DNA from: Epiperipatus broadwayi
Lineage: Eukaryota; Onychophora; Udeonychophora; Euonychophora; Peripatidae
Length of the DNA: 64,000 nucleotides
Reading direction: 5' to 3'
Assembly: GCA_028023455.1 (NCBI GenBank)
Contig: JAQFVV010012405.1
Span: 4,636,953-4,700,952, forward strand
Position 1 is the stretch's first letter, and each line of letters starts with the position of its first letter. Of this stretch, positions 57,830-64,000 are shown piece after piece. The translations under genes were made by a program, and so were the position numbers. The notes under the pieces were generated by a model. The model had not been told where the DNA came from. It saw only the letters and a list, made by a program, of their open reading frames with translations, and searched no databases.

Positions 57830-58800
57830 CCTATAATAACCTATTTATCATTATTATATCTTCTTTAACCACTATATATGTCTTTTTGTTACAACTTCAC
57901 CAATAGTTCCCCTTTGTGTCTCATGCCTAAATACTTAAAAATTCCTCACATTTTCCAGTTTATGGTTTTATTCTAAATATGTTATTATAGCTGGCATACA
58001 TGTTTTTAAAAAGTTTTGTCTACATTATAATTGCATTTTTTTTTGTCTTTGTTAAATAAATGCGTTCATAAATGGTTTAAAATAATGCCTTTTCAATTCA
58101 AACAAGTATATGTGTGAAACATTATTAGTTTTATTTATTTATTTATTTAAATGTGTAATACAGTATAATAATTATCTATGATCAGCCACTTGGGAAATTG
58201 TTCAATTAGAGTTGTAAACTAAGTTTAACAGTTCCATTGTATAGATAAACTAGGATTTTATTTGGGAAATTTATGCTTTTTTTAGTTTTTGTCTTTGTCT
58301 GTTTTACTATCAGTAATATTAAGATTTATAATAGGGTAATTCTGTATAGTACTTTGATTTTATCAAATAGACAAAGATTACAGCATGGTCTGTTAGAATA
58401 ATTATTTATAAATGCAAGTTACAATTTTTTTTTTACACAGGAAAAGGCATCTAAAATTTACAGACATCATCGAATACAAAATAAACAACCAAATAGTTTA
58501 TGTTAATTGATTATAACATCAATAAAATAATGCTTCGTTAAAAAAAATTTGGTCTATTCTTGTGGGATGACAAATGTGCTCCTGGTTTTGAGGACGTTCC
58601 TCACTATTAGTACAGTAGTGCTCTTTACCGGGCTTATTGGAGTCAACTAAATCCAGTATTGAGTTATAGCAAAATTAGATAATTATGTCCAGCATTCTCA
58701 TAAAGGCATCCGATACACAGATAACTATCACTTTGTAAGGTTAATTATTTAAATCTTATTCCTCATTTCTTATACATGCTATCTTACAAAAGACAATTTT
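57830..58800. other. AT-rich sequence without recognised feature
   Basis: No feature is supported. Part of 58540-58800 may be 3' untranslated sequence of the LINE-A copy that follows on the minus strand. Confidence 0.4.
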
Positions 58801-58805
58801 CAGAG

Positions 58806-59825
58806 TATTGATGAATGGGTACCCCCAAATATCAACTCAAATGCAGTCTGATTTGGGGATGAAGTATTATATGCCGGTGACCAGTGCTTCCATGTTTCCA
58901 TATACAGCCATTCTGTAGCCAAGAGAGAGTCCCAGTTCTTAAGTTTGTTCATAAACAGTTTGAAGACCTGCCAGGACTCATGAGCATCAGTATTAAATCT
59001 TAGCTAGCACCCAGTAAGTAAGCCAGAGTGCAAAGTGAGCAAAAAGTGCCATCCTAATTACCGCAAAGCGACCATTCCTCAGTGCACTTTGTATGGACAA
59101 CACAATACTTTTTTCTATTGGAACACTTTCAATTTCATTCTTAGTTGAAAAAAAAAATTGGCATTGATAAAACATGTGGTCCATTGTTTCATCATCTCTA
59201 TTACAAAAGTCACATGTGGTGTTAATTTCAGCACATCCTCTCCTGGTAACTAAGAAATGCTGTATAGGAACCACAGTGAAATTAAATTTGATTATAAATC
59301 CAGAATTCTGGGCTCTTGACCCCAGTATTTTGATTTCTTCAGGATCAAATTAGTTAGTTTCAACTTAATCTGTAACTTCATTTGTTTGGGGGGTGCCAGC
59401 TTATACACATCCCAATAACAGAATTTAGTGAAAATTATCTGTTTTGTTAGCATGAAGAATTTCTGTAAGTAAACTCTAAGATCTGCAATCCACTTACTGG
59501 GTATTGGAGGAGGAATACCTGTAGGTTCCATTCCCTCCTCTTCTCGATTACATGTTGCCTTAGAATAAGTTGCTCCAAGAGTAGTTATAGCTTTATGCAT
59601 AAACCATGTACTAATTGCATGGAATCAAGTCCGTTAAGCTCCCTTGGCATCTGGTCCTTCAAAGGGCTGATGCAATTGCTTTTGTCCTTCCAAAGGAACC
59701 TCATACAGATGGAATTTATGAATCTTTTGAAAGACTCAGCTGGCTTAATAAATGGTAGATTATTTCACAGACACACAAACATATTCAGCAATGCTGTCTT
59801 GCTTTTCACTTTATATCACTTTTAA
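58806..59825 (-). mobile_element. LINE-A copy 5, C-terminal third of ORF2, minus strand
   Basis: From 59825 downward: SKTALLNMFVCLWNNLPFIK, INSICMRFLWKDKSN (the flW position), LNGLDSMQLVHG, then frame 59600-59292 with KQMKLQIKLKLTNLILKKSK and YWGQEPRILDL, then frame 59274-58993 with CDFCNRDDETMDHMFYQC, a perfect C-x2-C-x8-H-x4-C knuckle, and RFAVIRMALFAHFALWLTYW. After a stop the reading continues in another frame with FMNKLKNWDSLLATEWLYME and ETWKHWSP to about 58806, matching the terminus of copy 3 (DQTLAPEWLHSETW). Only two or three frame breaks occur over a kilobase, so this copy is younger than copy 4. RT and endonuclease are missing. Confidence 0.83.
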
Positions 59826-59829
59826 AAAT

Positions 59830-62670
59830 ATTTTAACGCCCATTAATTCACATAATCTACTGAATAATATAAAGGTACATTTTTAAAATAAGACTCCAAT
59901 ATCTACTGTAATCAAATCAAATGACTAAATAAACCATAATTAGAAAATATTTTTTTAATTATACTCATCGCTATCATCCACATACAAAATGTCATAAAAA
60001 CATACAAAAATGACTTGTTTTCAAATGTTTGATGTTTGTAAAATTAATATCACTTATGCATTATGTATTTTAGAAATTATCAGTATTCAGCATACAAAAT
60101 ATAAAAATTAAATTTTTTTTTTATAGATAGTACATAATTAATGTTCAATTAAATTCTACTACAGGAATGAACATATTGTATATGTTAAAAACAATGCTCT
60201 ATTTTTTTGTTAACATTCCTGATATGTACATCATTTATAAATTATATTATAGGTATATATGCGCATACATTTATTTAAAATGTCTGCTCTCTTTATATAC
60301 ATGTGAGTGTATAGTTTTCTGCAACATCAAATGGTAAAGTTATTTCAATTTACATGGATATAATCTCTTAATTTCCATTCTATATAAAACTAAAAATCCA
60401 TGAAAAGAAATATAAATACAACTCACATGCACAATAAAAAAAAACATGTATATAAAATTGAAAAAATAAGTCCAAAACCATTCAGATTAAAAAAATTCTT
60501 CAAAATAGGAGAAAGTTTGCATGAGTTATCATGATGTTACACTTTAATCTTTTAAATATCTCAATAGCTTCTCTGATCTTATATTGGTGAAGTCACATCC
60601 GGATAAGATTCTGATGTTATAAAATCAATATTGTGGCCTGAATTCATGAGTATTCTTTAACTGCATTAATATGTTCACTTTTTTTCTAGCACTCCGTATG
60701 ACAATTACTCATACCAAATGTCACATAAAATTTCATGAACTCCATAAGCCTAATTTATAATCAAAATCGTACATGAATGAACCCAAAGAATATATATACA
60801 CACACATGCATATATATATACACACACAAATACAAAAAAAAAATACTGGTGTATAAAGTTACTTTAACATTTCAACCAGACTGGTTATCAGAAAAATATA
60901 TATATTGTGACAATACAAACTCATTCAGTGATACTTGTTTCAAGTTCAAAATAAAAACTTTCTAGTAACATTTAAATAAAATAATTGACAACTTTAAAGT
61001 CAAACTGAAAGTTAACCTATTAATGATGACCACACATGATTACATAATTAATAAGTATTTGAATCAAATATACTGAATTCAAAATAAATGATTGGAAAGA
61101 TTTGTAAATAATAAATATGCTATTGTTATATATAAAAGCATAATATTTAATATTCTGTGTGTAGTTAGTTACTTTTTTAATTTCTTAACCTGGGAATGTT
61201 ATTTAATATTTTGATAGAATATAAAAAAAAGTAAAACTGTTTAATAAAATTAAATGAATTGGAAACAATATTAAAAAAGCTTACATAATTAATTATATTT
61301 AGTAATTAATAGATTATCTGATTGTTTATTTATAAACGGATTTTTAAAAAAACAGGGGGGAAAAATTGGTGTTAATGACAGTTTTTCATAAGCAAGAGTG
61401 TGAGCTTGTGGACTATGAAAACATTTTTGTCAGTTTCAGAAAAGCTATATATAATTCACTAAAAGATACATTTATATTTATTCATTCATTCATAGGTTCA
61501 TTAACATATCACAGCAGATATTTATTCTTTCAGTCTCCTAGAGAATACATGAAATGATAATGCAATGCAAAACATAGATTAGAAAAGCAAAACATATAAG
61601 GACAAATAACCATAGCTTTAAAAATACTTTAATGTCCTACCCCACATTGCCAAAGTATAACTCCTTGACAGTGAAAAGATGTCATGTCTCAACTTGCTGA
61701 AGACAAATAAGATACAGCAGAAAGGATTTACAGACTTTGGCAAGTTGAACATTAAACCCAAGATAATGAAAAGTAAAGAGTGGCATAAAAAAATTTAATA
61801 GGAAGAAGACAAATTCATAGTTGTAGATAGATATCCAACAGTAAACTTACTAATTTTTTTAAATCTGCAATAAGAATTTTTTATTTTCTTATATTTGTCA
61901 ATTTATTTTTAAAAATCCATTTTATTCTTATATATATATATATATTGATTCAGTTTATTGAAACTTTTATTTAGGATTTCTTTCCATTATATTTTAAAGG
62001 CTGTGATTGCCTTAGAAAATTAGCCTCATTTGAATTATGATGAAATATACTTATGTATGATAGCAATGTTAAGGGATAAAAAGATGTGGCAAATTAAATC
62101 ACTTATTTATTTTTTGAATCTTTTGTTGAAAAGCATATATACTTTCTGACATAGTTCAGATTACAATATTGTATTTGTTTAGGCATATAATCAGGAGTAA
62201 TTTGTAATTAGCCACATTATTTTAATAAATTATTTTTGTTATTTAAAACTATCTATCCATCTATTTTAAAATGACTTGTTTATATCCTTGACCATGCTTG
62301 TGTTTTATGCTGTTGATACATCAAAATATTAATGAAGAAGGAATTAAGATATTAAGACATTCAAACATTATTCCAATGATATATAATCTTCCAAAGGAAA
62401 ATAATACACCAGGAATCTATATAGTAAATCCCTATTATAAATGGAGTTAACTAATGACATGACTATGATGTTGAAAATTGATGATAAGGAAAGAATTCAT
62501 GCTTCATTTAGAATTTTTTATTATGGTTTTTGCAAAGTGGATATATATGATTTAACTATCATCATCCTAATCATTTTGTTTAACAAAACATGCGTAAACA
62601 CAAAGTGTATCCTATGCAATGTTCAGTTTTACATCTTACAACCTTAGATCAAAAATCACAAATTTTAACA
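59830..62670. other. Long AT-rich stretch; short TA/CA microsatellites
   Basis: (TA)(CA) patches lie at 60790-60829 and a TA run at 61930-61945. No coding, RNA or element structure is supported. Confidence 0.5.
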
Positions 62671-62675
62671 TTTTA

Positions 62676-62676
62676 C

Positions 62677-62730
<54 letters not shown>
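62676..62730. repeat. (TA)n(TG)n compound microsatellite
   Basis: About ten TA units followed by about sixteen TG units. It abuts the fold-back element that starts at 62731. Confidence 0.97.
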
Positions 62731-62733
<3 letters not shown>

Positions 62734-63008
62734 TCACTAGATGGAGCTTTACCAATAGCCCACTATCAAGTTTGTTTACATAAATGCTGAGAGAGATAGA
62801 ATTCAATCTTTTTCAAATTGTCTCCAACCTTTAAACCATGGTTTCGAGCTAGTCTTCCTACCCTTTTACTGATGTAAGCCAACTAGCTCAAAACCATGGT
62901 TTAAATGTTGGAGACAATTTGAAAAGAGATATTGAATTCTATCTCTCTCAGTGTTTATGTAAACAAAGCTTGATAGTGGACTATTGGTAAAGCTCTATCT
63001 AGTGATCA
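62731..63008. mobile_element. Fold-back element, 278 bp, arms about 125 bp
   Basis: The left end tgatcactagatggagcttt and the right end aaagctctatctagtgatca are near-perfect complements. Further pairs are 'accaatagcccactatcaag' / 'cttgatagtggactattggt', 'gagagagatagaattcaat' / 'attgaattctatctctctc', 'caaattgtctccaacc' / 'gttggagacaatttg' and 'aaaccatggttt' on both sides. The loop of about 28 bp (62857-62884) is unpaired. No ORF is present, and no target duplication is evident because the left flank is a microsatellite. Confidence 0.85.
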
Positions 63009-64000
63009 TAAAATGCAAGCTATGAGCAAGTTATGAAATTTATAACTTGTTTTGTTTAGAACTAACAATATGTTATCACTGAAATAATATATTCTGAGTA
63101 CTGTTTATATCAAAGTACTAACCTCTATTTGTCAAATTCACTTTTTAAACAACAAAAAATTATTTTTTTTTCTCATTTGCCTTCCTTGCATTTTATAAAA
63201 ATAGCAAATCTAACAATTAATAGTATATAAGAAAAGCTTTAATCCAAATCTGATATTAATAAAACCTCATTCAACTTACAAGAGTTCAACTAAATATCAA
63301 ATGCGTAAATATTAAATAATGCAGTGCTAAAAATACATAATCATTACAATAATAAACCACCCATGTATTATTTATCGATGCACCATTCTCTCTTATCAAA
63401 TCCATTTTATAAATGAAAAATTCCCCATTTTTTATAAAGATCCAACAATGATAAATGAGTAAAAATGAAATTCTTGTGAACTTGAAAGCATGTTAGGCCT
63501 TAAAGCTGAATATTAAAAAAACTACCTTTTTTATGGATATATTTATTAATTACCAGATATTACATTGATTCAGGAAAGAAAAAAATTGGTATAGTTGAAT
63601 AATCAATTATATTAAATAAGGCTATTTTAATATCAATTTGTATTGAAAACTGTAAATTCATTTGTCAGATTTGCTATTCTTACAAGAATTATGGATTTGA
63701 CAATAAAAGGCTGTCCACTGACAAAATCAGTTTTTCTTTCATGTATTTATATAAAATGCAATTTAGAAACATTGTAAATATGAAAGTGATATCAGATATT
63801 AAAACCCATAGTTTAAGGAATTATTGTAAATAAGTTTTGTTGAAATAGATTATTTATTGGTGATATTTAAATGAGAATAACATTGTAATGATGATGGGAG
63901 TGGAAGCCATTTTCAAAGGTATTTGATATAGATAGATATCTAAATGCACATCCTGAAGAAACTGTTCATTTTTTCCTTCTGCTGCAATGTATAGAACAAA
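63009..64000. other. AT-rich sequence without recognised feature
   Basis: Nothing supportable is seen up to the right edge. Confidence 0.5.

Overview
The window is strongly AT-rich eukaryotic DNA, well under a third G+C by eye. It is made almost entirely of repeats and decayed transposable elements, with long featureless AT-rich stretches between them. Several things point to a metazoan, most likely an invertebrate: GIY-YIG Penelope-like retroelements, APE-type LINEs, hAT-type non-autonomous DNA elements, tRNA-derived SINEs with poly(A) tails and target-site duplications, and long (ATCT)n and (TA)n(TG)n microsatellites. I cannot name the phylum from sequence alone. I found no convincing host protein-coding exon, rRNA gene or intact tRNA gene, so the window reads as intergenic or deep intronic. 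Every recognisable coding segment belongs to a mobile element, and nearly all carry stops or frameshifts.

Layout. 0-5.6 kb: two degenerate tandem arrays, a complete hAT-type element with an 8-bp target duplication (1228-1593), a fold-back element (2241-2436), a duplicated and inverted cluster (3.2-3.5 kb), a LINE tail and a 560-bp (ATCT)n tract. 6-11.4 kb: a 160-bp direct repeat pair, two head-to-tail truncated Penelope-like elements (8.5-10.7 kb), each ending in a tRNA-like segment, and a second hAT-type element. 11.8-24.9 kb: SINEs (one nested in a LINE tail), two copies of a roughly 330-bp dispersed repeat (called R1 here), a small TIR element and a cluster of short direct and inverted units. 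25-41.4 kb: four copies of one LINE family (LINE-A). The last of them, 38.0-41.4 kb, still shows endonuclease, reverse transcriptase and C-terminal zinc-knuckle regions. They are interspersed with tails of a second family (LINE-B) and two copies of a long inverted repeat of about 580 bp (LIR). 42-64 kb: sparse repeats, including a third LIR, two adjacent oppositely oriented SINEs with clear target duplications, a C/G-tract hairpin, another LINE-A copy (58.8-59.8 kb) and a 278-bp fold-back next to a (TA)(TG) microsatellite.

Nothing here works as an operon or pathway. The biological content is the element families themselves. The points most worth follow-up are the tandem Penelope-like copies with tRNA-like tails, the LIR family whose ends look like tRNA B-boxes, and the locally multicopy LINE-A family with a conserved C-x2-C-x8-H-x4-C knuckle.
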